A model generated the notes under the pieces. It saw nothing but the letters and a program-made list of their open reading frames with translations, ran no database searches and was not told the DNA's origin. The translations under genes were made by a program, and so were the position numbers. Of a stretch of 64,000 nucleotides of DNA, positions 12,601 to 25,000 are shown piece after piece; the stretch's first letter is position 1, and every line of letters begins with the position of its first letter. Origin of the DNA: Camillea tinctor (Eukaryota; Ascomycota; Sordariomycetes; Xylariales; Xylariaceae); NCBI GenBank assembly GCA_022578605.1, contig MU394059.1:682001-746000 (forward strand). The letters run 5' to 3'.

Positions 12601-14667
12601 CGTTTGCGCTTTTCTATTTTCGTTCATCCTCTTACATTCTCTATCTCCTTCCTTTCTCATTGACCCCCAAAAGACGTAATGCGAATAGGACCCCGAGTTT
12701 AGTTAGCACATATACAACCCAACGTGCGTTCTATTTATCTATTCATCTGATTGTTGTATTCACATCGTAGGTACTTGGGCAAATATATATACATATATAG
12801 GTTATACAGGTATATTTGGTATCACCACTTATTCTCTTAGTATCAATAGTACCTAATATCTAGCGGTGACCCAACGGACCCCTCTTCTTCCCACTTCGAT
12901 ATAAGCTTGCTGTAAGTCCGTAGCCGCATCCGCAGCCGGAGCAGCACGTAGCACATAGCACGTAGCAGTCATCCACGGAAGGCTACTACCTAGGTAAGGA
13001 AGATAGTGAGAAGGAAATCGAGGGATCATAGATAGAGGATAGATCGATAGTTTTGCATTGGCATGAGCTGAGTTGTTTCGTATGTGGTACGCGTTTGGCG
13101 GTGATAGGCGGTCTTGTTGCGGTGGGCGCAACTCTGCTTTTTCGGACGTTTCGGCGGCCAAGCGCGGGACCCCCCCTCTTCCCTTCATACATAGTAGTAC
13201 TTGAAGAAGCGGTGCGTCATGTTGGTGAGTGGGTAACAGAGCTGTTAGCTGCTTTCTCTTTTCTTTTCCCCCCTTCTGTTGTATTCCCTCTTGTTTTGCT
13301 TTCTAGGTATAGCTACTGTAGCCGAGCTGCGAATCGCTTCATTCTACGTGATCAACGTCTCTCTGGGCGGAGGCCGGTAAGCGTGCTGCGCCCAGTTAGG
13401 TAGTCAAAAATCAACCCGCAGGTTGAGCCGTCATTGGAGTTAAGTTACTCGTTTTATGTCAGCATGTCTGTATGACTAGTGGATTAGAAGTATGTGTGTG
13501 TGTGTGTGTGTGTGGGTTGCATGCTTGAGGACACCGCCGCGATGTCGACTTCAGTACAGACGATATCATAGGAGAATGGCCTTGCAACCCCACAGCATTC
13601 TGATCCACACATATCGGACGACGATGGTAATGTACAATATTCTCTTTTCAGATCTCCACGACACCCCGAGGACCAGTAATAATACCAAGTTCCCGGAGCC
13701 GGAGACTGGAATCATCTCATATTGAGCGACCCAGCAAGTAATCGAACTACCTACATCACCCTCCTTCTCATCCACCCACATCAAATGATTCGCTATGTCC
13801 ATATCCTCTCTAGTGTTTCGATAGATATTGGTGTACAATAGTACGGGGGGCATTTGCACATATTGGCCCGGTTCCCAGTCTTTCCTCCCCTTTAGCTTCG
13901 ATCTGTTCTCTAAGCGCCTGAACAGAAATAGATACTATGTCGGTAAACACGATAGAATACCGAATAAAAGAAAATAACAGATGTAAATCAAAAACAAAAA
14001 TCAAAGCCGTCCCGATGCAAGCCCTTCCTCTATTTCTCCCTGATAAATCCACATCGCTGATCACCCCAAAGGTGATGGCACCCGGCGAGGTGCGCTTGTT
14101 CGAGCTTCAAACTGATCATGTGAAATCTTGGAGAAGGCAAAGGGGAAAAAAAAAGTCCCGAGTCTATGTGATGTCCCGCCTGGTATTCCGGCTGATCCTA
14201 GCCTTGTGTGTAGATGCATATGTAGTTCGCCTTCCTTTTTTTTTGTGCCCTCCAAACACCAGGCTAAACAACGCTAGTAAGAGAACAAATGGTAGAAACA
14301 AATTATGTGCAGTAAAGCCCAGTACGTTTTCTTGAGGGCCCTGTCGGGATTATGTTTCAAATATTTAATAAATAGACATTGGTAATGTGATGCTCCCGCG
14401 GTAAAGTCGGGGAGCTCGAGGTGCCGCCGTGGCTGTGATTCCGTGAATGAGCGGCTAACGACAAAATGGTATCTCTCTAATGCGCAAAAATCAAATCGAA
14501 GGAGTGACGTTTAAGGAATGTAAGTGACGCTATAGTCGTAAATCATCAAGTCGTAAAGTTGGAGGTCGGGGTATCAATATCGGCTTTGTGAAGTAAAACT
14601 TTGAGAGGGAAATTTTGAGAGAAAAAAAATTAAAAAAAAGCAAAAAGGAGAAAAATTACGGCGAGGT
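9655..14667. other. Gene-free intergenic DNA, TA-rich then mixed
   Basis: The left half (to about 11480) is TA-rich and ORF-poor. The right half is more balanced and contains purine-rich or pyrimidine-rich tracts (for example 11760-11870 and 11965-11990) and a TACCTAGGTA palindrome at 12987-12996. Small open frames near 13053-13403 and 13566-14064 show no family resemblance, and overlapping frames on both strands look equally plausible. I therefore annotate no gene. Confidence 0.5.
13493..13514. repeat. (TG)n microsatellite
   Basis: Eleven uninterrupted TG dinucleotides in intergenic DNA. Confidence 0.9.
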
Positions 14668-16338
14668 CTATTTCCTCAAGCCAACGCGACCGGTGAGGTT
14701 GCGCCAAAATCCGGATCGCTTCCGGTCTGCACCATCAAGAGAGGACATGGTCGCTTCGCGCACCATAGGGCCGACAATGTCCACGTCGCCACGTTCAGGG
14801 AATTTGCCCTCGGCATCCATCCTGGGAACAGTAGTCAAGACACATTCCTCGAACTTTTCGCATTCTGTTGCCTCACCGCTCGCTACTAGTGCATCGACGA
14901 GTTCATCGTGGAAGCCGCGCCAGATTTCTGCAGTCTCGGCCCACTTAGCCTCGGTGTGCTCGTAGGTCTTGGAGGTAATGCCATAGTGTTCACCAGTGCG
15001 TACGAGGTGTTTGGTGTAGTTGACTCGCGCAGCCTCCCAATCGGCCCGAAGCTGGCGGAGGGAAGCCAGATCAGCGACCTCGGGCAGATATGGCTGCGGC
15101 GTGATGGTGAAATTCGCATGACCAAGGATATCTGACCAAGCATCAGGCTCAGGGATGAAGGGTAGATCGACCGAGGGCTGAATCTGGCGGAAAGAGGAGA
15201 TAGATGGCCTGGAGCTGAGCGGTAGGGACATGGCCGGAGAAGGCGAGCGGGTTTCGATATCGATTGGGGAGGCAACGGCAGGCGGTTCAAGAGGCGAGGT
15301 CTGCTTGACACTCATATAATCCTTCGGGACCGAAGTCATCATGGGCGGCAAAAGCGGCGTCGTTGCTTGGGCACGCTCACGTTGGATAGACAGTAGAACG
15401 TGGCTGGCCTCCTCGATGTCGAGAGGCCCCGGCGACACGACATTATCGCTGCTCTCATACGACGAAAGCGCAGGGGTCGGTGGGAGTGGCAGTGGGTCGT
15501 TGAGGCGATCGATAAGGTGTCGTGCTGTGGCTGACAGCGAGGACGAACGGCTCGACGGCGCTCGAGAGAAGCTCGTTCGTGGCTCGAAAGCGAAATCAGA
15601 CACGGGCGAGTGGACGGAGCGAGGCTTCTTAGACTTCCACTTGTTCAAGACGGGGAAGCGCGAACCGAGGCGGTGCGAAAAGCCTGCAAACGGCGAAATC
15701 GACCCGTCCCTAGGCTTCTTGCCAAACTGCGGGCCCGAAGTAGAATCGCTATCGCTCAGACAGCTGAGGTCGTAGTCGACCACCCTGCCGCGGCCATAGA
15801 AGTTGGATGTGCTCTGCATTAAATCGTTCTCCTTGTGGATGCAGGGCTCATCGCCTAGTAACACACATGGTTCGTTAGCACCCGGGTAACAAGTAACAAA
15901 TAGCACGAGAAAGTGTCTTATAGGAGACTTACACAAGCAGTCATAGAGATCAGAGTGAACCGACTCGACATCGCTCTCCTCCTCGTCCTCGTCCTCATCC
16001 TCATCCTCGAGGTCTGCGTATTGGAAGGGCTCCTCCTCAACAACATTATCCAAGATGCGTTTGCTCGCGGGCGGCGCTGCCAGGTCCGGCGAAGACAGGC
16101 TGTCGGCGGTAGCTGGTGTTCCCAACTCAAAAGACGACATCGAACTAGAGCACCGCAGATGGTGCGGCGAGAAGGTCGGTGTGACGGGAGAAGTTACGTC
16201 GGACGAGCTGGAGTCGACCATGAACAGGCTATTGTGAGTAATCTCGCTCTCGACCGTTTCACCCTGTGCCGCCTCTTGTAACTGTTTCTCAACTTGCAAA
16301 GGTAGCTGAAGAGGTCGGAGTCCGGGAGACATAGACAT
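14668..16338 (-). CDS. Ser/Pro-rich fungal protein of unknown function
   Basis: No function recognised. The continuous frame is 556 codons, but 15932-15855 has a consensus GTAAGT donor, a GCTAAC branch site and a CTAG acceptor. Removing these 78 bp keeps the frame and gives about 530 aa. The N-terminal two thirds is Ser/Pro-rich and probably disordered, with an acidic Asp/Glu run at roughly residues 108-125 and many SP/SPxx sites that suit proline-directed phosphorylation. The C-terminal ~150 residues look ordered and helical, rich in Trp, Leu, Glu and Ala, beginning around the WSDILG segment, and the protein ends in a basic tail (RVGLRK). The architecture resembles fungal-specific proteins usually left as hypothetical. 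Codon usage and the absence of stops over 1.6 kb make coding very likely. The start at 16338 is the first ATG of the frame; its 5' leader contains triplet repeats. Confidence 0.85.
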   Translation of the reverse strand: MSMSPGLRPLQLPLQVEKQLQEAAQGETVESEITHNSLFMVDSSSSDVTSPVTPTFSPHHLRCSSSMSSFELGTPATADSLSSPDLAAPPASKRILDNVVEEEPFQYADLEDEDEDEDEEESDVESVHSDLYDCLCKSPIRHFLVLFVTCYPGANEPCVLLGDEPCIHKENDLMQSTSNFYGRGRVVDYDLSCLSDSDSTSGPQFGKKPRDGSISPFAGFSHRLGSRFPVLNKWKSKKPRSVHSPVSDFAFEPRTSFSRAPSSRSSSLSATARHLIDRLNDPLPLPPTPALSSYESSDNVVSPGPLDIEEASHVLLSIQRERAQATTPLLPPMMTSVPKDYMSVKQTSPLEPPAVASPIDIETRSPSPAMSLPLSSRPSISSFRQIQPSVDLPFIPEPDAWSDILGHANFTITPQPYLPEVADLASLRQLRADWEAARVNYTKHLVRTGEHYGITSKTYEHTEAKWAETAEIWRGFHDELVDALVASGEATECEKFEECVLTTVPRMDAEGKFPERGDVDIVGPMVREATMSSLDGADRKRSGFWRNLTGRVGLRK

Positions 16339-16404
16339 GCTATACAGTACAGATCAGCGATCTTACCGCTGACCTGCCTGATATATGCGAAGAGTTTCGA
16401 AATT

Positions 16405-16530
16405 CCTTGTTGTTATATTGTTGTTGTTCGTATTGTTTATCGTCGTCCTCGGTGTTGTAGTAATAGTAATAGTGGTAGTGATAGTAGTGGTGGTGGTAGC
16501 AGTGGTAGTAGCTGTAGTAATTATACTAAT
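16405..16530. repeat. Imperfect trinucleotide repeats (TTG, then GTA/GTG)
   Basis: Runs of ttg units give way to gtagta/gtggtg units just upstream of the minus-strand Ser/Pro-rich gene, so they probably lie in its 5' UTR or promoter. They read as CAA and TAC/CAC triplets on the transcribed strand. Confidence 0.65.
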
Positions 16531-17893
16531 TCGTAAGTTGTAGACTCGGAATGAAACAAAAAAGGATTAAATCGAGATGGCGTGGTGTATGTGTATTTGT
16601 TGTTGTTGGTGGGGGGTTTCAAAGTTGGGGTGGTTGGCAGACCAAAGTAGTTAAGTGATATAAGGTATGGTGGTGTGGTTGTTGGCGGTGGTAGTGACGA
16701 TGGTGATGGTTGTGGTTTAATACGTCAGTTGGTAGAAGCTTGCCCTTTTACCCCCGTCTGCAAGATTGAACTCTGTTTCTGTTGCTCTTGCTCTTGCTGT
16801 TGCTGGAATTTGGAACTGACCAAAAAAAACAAATCCTCCTTCCCTTTTTGTTTTTTTATTCCTTTCTCTTTCTCTGTATCTCTCTTATTCTTTTTTCTTC
16901 TTCTTTTCTTGCTCGGTAATTCTACCTCCACATCTTATTATAGAAAGATAAGAAGGTAAAGTAAAAAGTACTTATTCCAAAAAAGAAAAAGTTGGTTGGA
17001 GAATAGTTGAATTCCCTTTTACTCCTAAAAGAGTCAAGTTCAGGTTTCTTCTCCCTTTTTCTTCAAAAACCACTTGCCTCCAGGGTTCATACGTGTACCA
17101 CTGGGAGGGACAATTGCTTGTTTAGTTGCACTGGTCCACGTGTTCTGGTTATGTACAGAGATGGGAGGTTTCGTGGGGTTGTAGTTAGGCTTGGGCGTGA
17201 CCTTGTCGCTTTGCTGTGTTGTCGCTAGCAGAGAATCGCTTCACCAATCAAATAGGATCGAGTCGTCCCAATCCCGACACAAGTTCCGGGTCTTGTGCAG
17301 GTTGACCGCTATAATCCTGGTTCACCAGCCACTGAGAGCGGTTGATGAGTCCTTGTGACAACAGCACGACAGAGAGGTCCCAATGTGTTTCGGTTCAGAG
17401 CTCCAAAAAAAAAAAAAAAAGACCGGAGACGCGGGGTTCCAAGAATATATTGTGTTCTTGTGTCTCCAAGAGCTTGTTGTAGGTGTGTGTATGTGTGTGG
17501 TGTGTGTGGTGTGTATATGTAGGTAGGTATATGTGTGTGATCAACCCCCTTTTAGACTTATTAGATTGGACGAGAATGTTTGTACACCGGTAGCTTCCAG
17601 GTAGCTTCCAGGACGTTACGGGTGGTTGTTTTAGTAGTGGCAGTAGCGGTAGCGGTAGTGGTGATGGTAGTGAGGGTAGTATTATTTCGTGAGGGTGGGA
17701 GGAAAGGGGAAGAAGTGCATATGTGTGTGAATGAGAGCTATGACTCTGGACTGAGAAAAAAAAGAGAGAGAGAGGTATGTGATGATGTATGTGTGTAAGT
17801 GTATGTGTATGTATGTGCAAGGAGGGTATGGTACAGATTATTGCAGCATAGGGATGCCTTTTGTGATTAAGAACGAACGAGAGAGACAGACAG

Positions 17894-17925
17894 ATACATA
17901 CGTACATACATACATACATACATAC
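17894..17925. repeat. (CATA)n microsatellite
   Basis: About seven tetranucleotide catA-type units in a low-complexity area. This repeat and the neighbouring GT/CA tracts produce a spurious 177-codon minus-strand open frame at 17395-17928. Confidence 0.8.
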
Positions 17926-20900
17926 CAATACGACTTACACACACTTACACACAATATGGAAAGGGGAAATAAAAAATAAAAAAAAAGGGAAAATGGCGGC
18001 ATAGCAATCGTTTTCCCTCATTCACCAACGCTGCGGTTATGTTATGTACGGTGGCTCCATTAACACCATAAATCAGCATGGCCCTAGACCATGAACGGAC
18101 AGGCCCTCGTGCGTTCGGGCGTTGAAAGTTTTCTTCATCCTTGTCATCCTTGTCCATTAGACGAGCAAGGTAGTAGCCCGACAAACTGGGATGGCAGCTT
18201 TGGGCAGGCAGGGCAGCATGTTGATCCTAGCCAGCTGGCTGGAGCTGTTCTCTCTTTCTCTCTCTCTCTCACTCTACCTTGTCTCCCTCCTTCTCTCTCT
18301 TTTTTTCTTTTTTTCTTTTTATTATTATTAATTCTTTTTTCTTTTTTTTCTTCCTTCTCTTCTCTAATAAGTGGCCCTGTAAAAAGGCCCCACTTAGAAC
18401 CGCTTGGTGACTCTCTAGGCTTGTCAGTTACCAGTCGTCTCGACCGTTCAGGCCTTTTCCTGACTGGTAAGATGGAGAATCATAGGCTCTCAACTTAACT
18501 GCCCCTAGCGCCCGGGGCATTGCCATCTTGGCAAGTCGCGTTCTTAGTGCAGTGTAAAAGCACATGCGGAGCCACGATGTTAGCTAGATGGTGTAGCTGC
18601 TGCTTGCTTCTGATTCTGATTCTGATCCTGATCCACCAGATTGAACCGATGGACCGTACGCACACCATGTGTTTCGGCGCAGTGTTGCGTCGTTACGACG
18701 TCAACTAGATGCTCATGAACTGAAGGTCTCCAGATATATAAAACCAGATCAACACCGCAGGGGGAATGCGGACCTCTTGAAGAAGCATCTTTTTTTTTGA
18801 GTGAGGTTGCCGAAAGTGGTATAAGTGTGATCTTTTAGCTGTACATAATATTTACCATCACCACTTACCTAGCTAGTTTTCTTCTCCTCCTCCTCTACTC
18901 TTCCCCCCCTTAGTGTTGTGGGATATACAGCGAATGCATATATTAGTTTGTATATTAGCATATGCAAATGGAAATGAATAGAAGAAGAAGAAGAAAAAAG
19001 TCTACTAGGTACTTGGTCCCGGCTCGATCCGGGGCAGTGGGATTTCTGGAAAACATAACAATTGTATGCGCCCCCTTTTTCAACTATCCCTCTCTTGGGC
19101 AAGGGCACCGGCTTTAATTCCTGGTGGCTCGGTCATGGTCGTGACAAGGATACCGTGGTGTAGCTTGACCCTTTTGATCTCTAGCTCGGCCTTGTCGGGA
19201 TGGAACCCCCGTCGAGCCGTTGGCTTGGGCTCACAGCGGGCTTGCAAAGCGGACACAACACAACTTTAGCTCGCTACCTACTTAGACCTACTGTGGTGTA
19301 GTGCATACTAATAAGTAGTAGGTAGTGTAAGTGCAGTGTAAGTTCTAAGTTGTAGTGTACATACGCATACACGGCTACATGGCCAAATGGTAAATGGTAA
19401 ATCGGGTGTGGCATTCTACACGATAAGGACGTGCTGCATCAGCCGGAATCTGGATGACATTTAGCTGCCAAGAGATACAAAAGGTGCGTTCGTATGGGAT
19501 TAGCGTGCACCCCAAGGTCAGTTAGGTATTGGATGTGAGGGCATCACTGCTGCTACTGCTTGCATGCTTGCATTGGGTCCGGTCCCAGGTTCATCGAGAT
19601 GTGGTGTAAGTGGACTTGTAAGTGATTGTATGCAAGTAGGGTCAGGAATGCAAATTTTTTTTGTGTTGAGCACGGAGTTACCTTTACCTCCTACATCAGC
19701 ATGTAAATATCTAACCTAGGTTAGTATGTAAGTAAGTAAGTACTCGCCATCACCATCATTGACGATGACTCGTGTTGAACTGTCACTTGACAAAGTTATT
19801 GCTTTTTTCATTTTTTTTTTTTCCCCTTTCTTTTCTTTTCTCATCGTATTCCGTATACAACTTACACCTAGGCACACGCACAGCCGAGCCCAACTCGCAA
19901 AGCATCCCATATCCCGTTAGAATTGGGTCTTGATCTGTAAGTCAAATTGTGCAAAAAGGATCGTCGAAAAGCCCATAAGCAGCCACCCCGGTGGCAGTAC
20001 GGCAGCGGGAGTTTGCCCTGCTAGTGCATAACACACATCCACATCACAGTAATTGTAGTAATAATTAAAATCATTAGGGGGGATACTATGGGGAAAACCC
20101 TCCTCTGCCCCCTTATGGGGGGAGAGGGGACAGAGGCAGAGAGGGTACCAGAGACGAAGTGTGCAGAGAGTGAGCCCAGCGTATATAGTGTACGTACATA
20201 CACCTACTCTACCTACATTAACACACTAACCTAACCTATCTTAGTGTAGTGTAGAGCATTGGATCTCCATCTCGTACTGATTGTGACCGTACCAGCAAAT
20301 CTTCAAGATCACCCTCCACTGCCGAAGACGGAGGGTCCTTCGTACTTCATTCCCACGCCTTACATAGCCTTACTTAATGCGATAGGACTCGCGTCGTTTT
20401 CTGCGAACTAAAACTGACAAAATTGTTTGGTAAATCCTTTCCCTATTTGTAACAGTTTGTCAACGGTGCTATCACTAAGTTAGAATCAGAATTCTGACAC
20501 AGTAGCGCACAAAGACAAGACTCGAGAAGAAAAAAAAGAGACAATCGTGTTGATTTGAGCGTAACGAGAAGGATCAGAATAGCTGCACAACAGGATCTAT
20601 TAAAAGGAATAAGAAAAGGTTAGTTAGTTGAAATACGTAAGGTATAAATGACCGTTGATTAGTGTCATATGAGTAGTATGTATGTACATGCATTAGGTAC
20701 GCGTGTGTCTCTACCTATCCTATACTCCAAGTGAGGGTAATAAATAAATGAGATGAAAAAGAAAAACAAACAATAAAGTAAATAAATGGATTGTTACACA
20801 CAAAAGAATGGAAAGTTGGAAAGTTGGAGATCTCGAAGGACCTTGTCACCCTGACACATAGGTAAACATTCAAGAATGCAATTAAAAGGAAATCTCGTAG

Positions 20901-22000
20901 AATCCCCAATCCCCAATCCCCAAACAACCCCCACCTTAACTTAGCAGCTTGGTTGGTGTTATGAGGTGTAAGTGAGTATGTGTATGTACAGCTACCTAAA
21001 TACATAAAAGTGAATGGAGTCTTGGTCAGGTATACTACACATATATATAACCTCATCGGTAAGCAAGTTTTAGGCTAAGGTTACATGTTGACATACGTCG
21101 AATTATGAAGCTTGGTTGTGAGATTCGGTTATCGTTTCTCTATTCCCCCCATTCCCCCTTTTCCCCTTTTCCCCTTTCCCCCCAAAATCTCATCCACTTC
21201 CCTTGCCTTCCCCTCTACCTCAGACCGATTCCAAGTAAGTATCCGACATCGAGTCGTTCCGATGAAACTGCCACTGCCCTCCCGTGGCGTCCAAGCCTCG
21301 TCGCTCCGTGTTGCGCGAAAGTCCACCTTGGGCCAGTCAACGGGCAATCTCGCTCCCTCTACGCGATCCGTCTTCCCGTTTCGCCCGTCTGCTGTGCACC
21401 AGGGCGCCGTGTGGCACCCCTATCTTCCCGTGTAATGTGCAAAGCACCGGCAAGGCTTATTCAGCCGTACGTTGCCAATAATAGCTCGCCATCCTCGACT
21501 GACAAATATCCTGTTGTCTGTCATTCATCTCTAAGCTTACAAGATATTACCGAGATCATGTCTGTCAATTTGGGCTTGGATATGTCTCGAGAGTTATGTA
21601 TAAGTATCATGACTATCATGACTATTAATCCCTCATTGTGATAAGTAATAGTAGATAGAGTGAATGATCGTGGTGGTGTTATGTTCGTCAGCGACAAGAG
21701 AAAGCCTTCTACGTCATATTCATTTGGTCAAATATCGCGTCATATCGTCAATACGGGCCGGATCCTCGTCTCTGCATATTCATCAGTGATTGGTTTCACT
21801 GAGCATATGGACGCTAGCCAGCTATTATACCTATAGGCTATACCTACATAGTATGTACATACAAATATGTAGGTTACAAAGTTGCTGGCACACATACACT
21901 ACCTACTTACCTACATGTTCCGTGTGATATGTAATGTCTTTGGCCAAAAAAAGTCTTCGTCCGAGTCCTAGATCTTAGCACCGACCATGTGTTCATGTCC

Positions 22001-25000
22001 AGAGTAACGCGTGACGAATAGCAACTCAATATCGGAACCGCTGGCGGGGTCACCATCTCAGATAAACTCGTCATACCACAGCACAGTTTGACAGCAACGA
22101 ACCATTCTTATCCCGTCCGTGAGCCTGTCACTGCGGCTTACACAGCATTTGTCAGGTCTGGGGTAGTTAATCTGTGATCTATCTTTTCCCCCTCAGTATC
22201 GAGTCACACGGCAGTATGCTGTCTCACCACCATCACGGCAAGGTCGCCGCGAACCTAAGGGGCTTCGTCCAATATCGGTGGCCTCTATTTACTGCGGTGC
22301 TTTCATATGATCATGGTGAGTAGCGGATAAATTCGGTTGTTTAATGAAGCAAGTGGTTCCCTCCGCATTGGCCGGTACGCCCGGTCGACCTACTTACTTA
22401 ATGTGAATACTGGTCACTTACCAAAATTCTCCATAGAGGGGGCACATGTTAAAAAGAAAAGCATATTATACCGTTAGGTTATTTGGTAATCCCATACGGA
22501 GTAATGATGAAGTGGGTATTGAGCCTAGTGTAGGAACTTGTTAACTGGAATCTTCTCCCAACTTCGATCCTCGTCTCTACAATAATAACCTGGCCGGTGC
22601 TCCTTAACGTCAGCTCCTCATTGAAGTCTCAACTAGATTACATCGGACTACATGAATATCTCCAACATCAAATCAAGAACTTCTCACGTAGGAAACATGC
22701 CGTCTCGACAGGTAGTGTTGCCATCGACATTAAAATTTTGATTGGTTCTTCCCATACGGTATAGATATATAGTAAGTCGCGCGTACCTTGCATTAGCCTA
22801 CTAGGTATAGAGTAGGGCCAGTCAGGTTCTCCTCCTCGCTAAGCACCGGAGCTGCGGTTGAATAGCACATGCTCACATCATCAAAGCTCTCTACTACGAC
22901 TTACATACATACTTACCTACTTAGCTTGCAATCCACCTTATACTATCTAGATAATAACCTCGTGCTTCGGCCATCTCGAGTGACAATCAAGCGCATATAC
23001 CCTACCCTGCCCTGCCCTATGTATGTAGAGTAGTATCGCGCGAGATGAAGAAGAAACGAAAGAAAAAAATTTTCTTTCTTCTCGACCAGGAATCCGGTGG
23101 AGATAATTGCTATGATCGGCCATTCACAGCTCTTAGGAAAGTCAACCTCCTGAGATGAGACAGTCTGGCTCGAGCTTCTACGGAGTCATTACAACTATAC
23201 TACCTGCTGGATCACGATTGTACGATCACCGTGCTCCGTAGCTCCGTAGCTCCAGCTACACTAGCTTCGCGTCAAACCCCCTCAACCCTCATGGCTCTTC
23301 ACCTTACTACTCCGTGAATATCCAACCACTTGTGTACGCTACACACTTACAATGTACAAGTTATCAGCACTAAACATCCTAGGTAGTGTCATGTTGTACA
23401 ACTCTCGGGCCTCTTGTTGTTCTTCCTCTTCTTCTTACAACTACTGGGTAGAACGCAGTCAGCCTAATCAGGGGTTAGCCTATCCTCGTTGGCTATAGAT
23501 CTCAAGCTACTAAGATGATTAGTTGCTTTTTTTTTCTCCTCTTTCTGACTAAGTTGCTGTCTCTCACATAGTGTTTATTCTACTAATCATTGACAACTCA
23601 ATTCAAGAATACATCTAGCTCTTAGCCCATGAACATGCTATATGTTCCTGCCAAGGCAATATGAGAGAGTTATAGCAGCATTGGTTTAGTTGTGGATTGA
23701 AAGTGTGGGAACTTTTCCTGCATATCGTTTACCAATCTTTTCCATACCCTATGCGGTAGAGGGTCCAGATCAACTGGCTTCATCCGTCTCATCACTAGTC
23801 ACTGGAGAACATGGCTTGTTTCTGACCGGTCTCTTTGGTTGGGAAGAGACGCTGAGAATTTCCAGAATTAGACACCACACAGCGATTCCCACTATTTGCC
23901 GAACAAACGCTGCATGTCATCTTGGGGAGGTTGGGATAGGGAACTAACTCTCTTCCTTCTCCTCTTCCCCAGAGACACACCAACATTGGTTCTCTCCCGT
24001 CTCGCCACCTGACATCATCAACAATCTCACGCCATAGAAATTGCGTGAGATGCAACCCTCGCACGGTTTCCCCAGAATTGCTAAAAAAAAATTTAATTGA
24101 TGAATATAGTGAAAGTCTCTTCACATGAAGCTCTCTCTCTGTATATCTCGCTCGAAACCTCGCATTTTCACTAATTAAAGCACACCGACTGCGACGGAGT
24201 AACTAGTAGCGTGTTTCTCTCACCGACATGGTGGGTTGACCGCCATGCGCGCAGCATACAGCATCTCATAGTCATTTATACTGTACCAGTAGGTGGAAAT
24301 CAGATTCTGGTTGATGGACTTTTTCTTAGGTGGTCATCGCTTCACCTTGCTAACCGAATAAAACTTCCATGCGGAGTAGTGTCTCTGATCAGAGACATCT
24401 TCATCGCCGCCGTGGCGTTACCAAGGACATGTCCATAATAGCAGGATCCAATCTCGCGCCATATAGCGGCGTACAAGGCTTTCCACCATCAATCTCCATT
24501 GGTTATTGCAGCCCTACGACGTTTACCTGCGATGTACTTGTAGATTACATACCAGACCACTGCAAGCACCGCCTCAAGATATGCACTATTGCCACAACAC
24601 ATATTATATCAAGCGCGTATTGGGGCGATGGCTCTTTTATTGACTGCCCACCCTGTTCTTCAGTATCACGGCCCGGCTAGAGCATGGCGTCAGGCTATAC
24701 ACAGACCACGTCAACCTAATCTCCCGAGTCTATCTCTCTCGCTAACATTCTACCCGTCTAGACACTTCTTTAGTGCGTGAGACGACGGTCAGCACTTGGC
24801 TGCCGAAGAGGAGGGACGGGATTCCTCCCGACTCGCACCGCTCTACCACGCTCACTACTTCGTGTTATGTAGTGTATCCGGTGTTATCGGGCCTCATTCT
24901 TATGAGAGCTGGCCTCCAATGGTGTAATGGCGTGATTTGTCGAGTTGACGAGCAACGGCAATGGCCAGCTTACCTCACTCGTCGAATCCTCATGGGTAAT

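Larger units (their letters stand above)
16339..22000. other. Left part of a 15.5-kb gene-free region
   Basis: Nearest the Ser/Pro-rich gene lies its triplet-repeat leader. Beyond it come CT- and GT-rich low-complexity stretches (17470-17530, 17630-17680, 18245-18360), a CATA microsatellite and C-rich tracts at 21140-21185. A GC-richer patch at about 21240-21480 has open frames in several phases, but none gives a recognisable protein. No RNA gene could be supported. Confidence 0.45.

Noticed and set aside
13053..14064. Several 80-130 codon frames on both strands
   Set aside because: Overlapping frames in opposite directions with no splice signals that join them and no domain resemblance.
17395..17928. 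177-codon minus-strand open frame rich in His, Thr, Leu and Ser
   Set aside because: It is generated by GT/CA, GTA and CATA repeats and poly-purine tracts; no domain, and repetitive composition throughout.
19010..19045. Possible tRNA T-arm (cccggctcgatccgggg)
   Set aside because: The loop is not a proper seven-base TTCRANY loop, and no matching acceptor, D- or anticodon arms were found.
20895..20930. AATCCCC triplicate resembling a telomere-type repeat
   Set aside because: Only three copies, and not the TTAGGG-type sequence of filamentous fungi.
21105..21641. 178-codon plus-strand frame
   Set aside because: Starts in C-rich low-complexity sequence, competes with other open phases, and shows no recognisable family; kept only as a low-interest finding.
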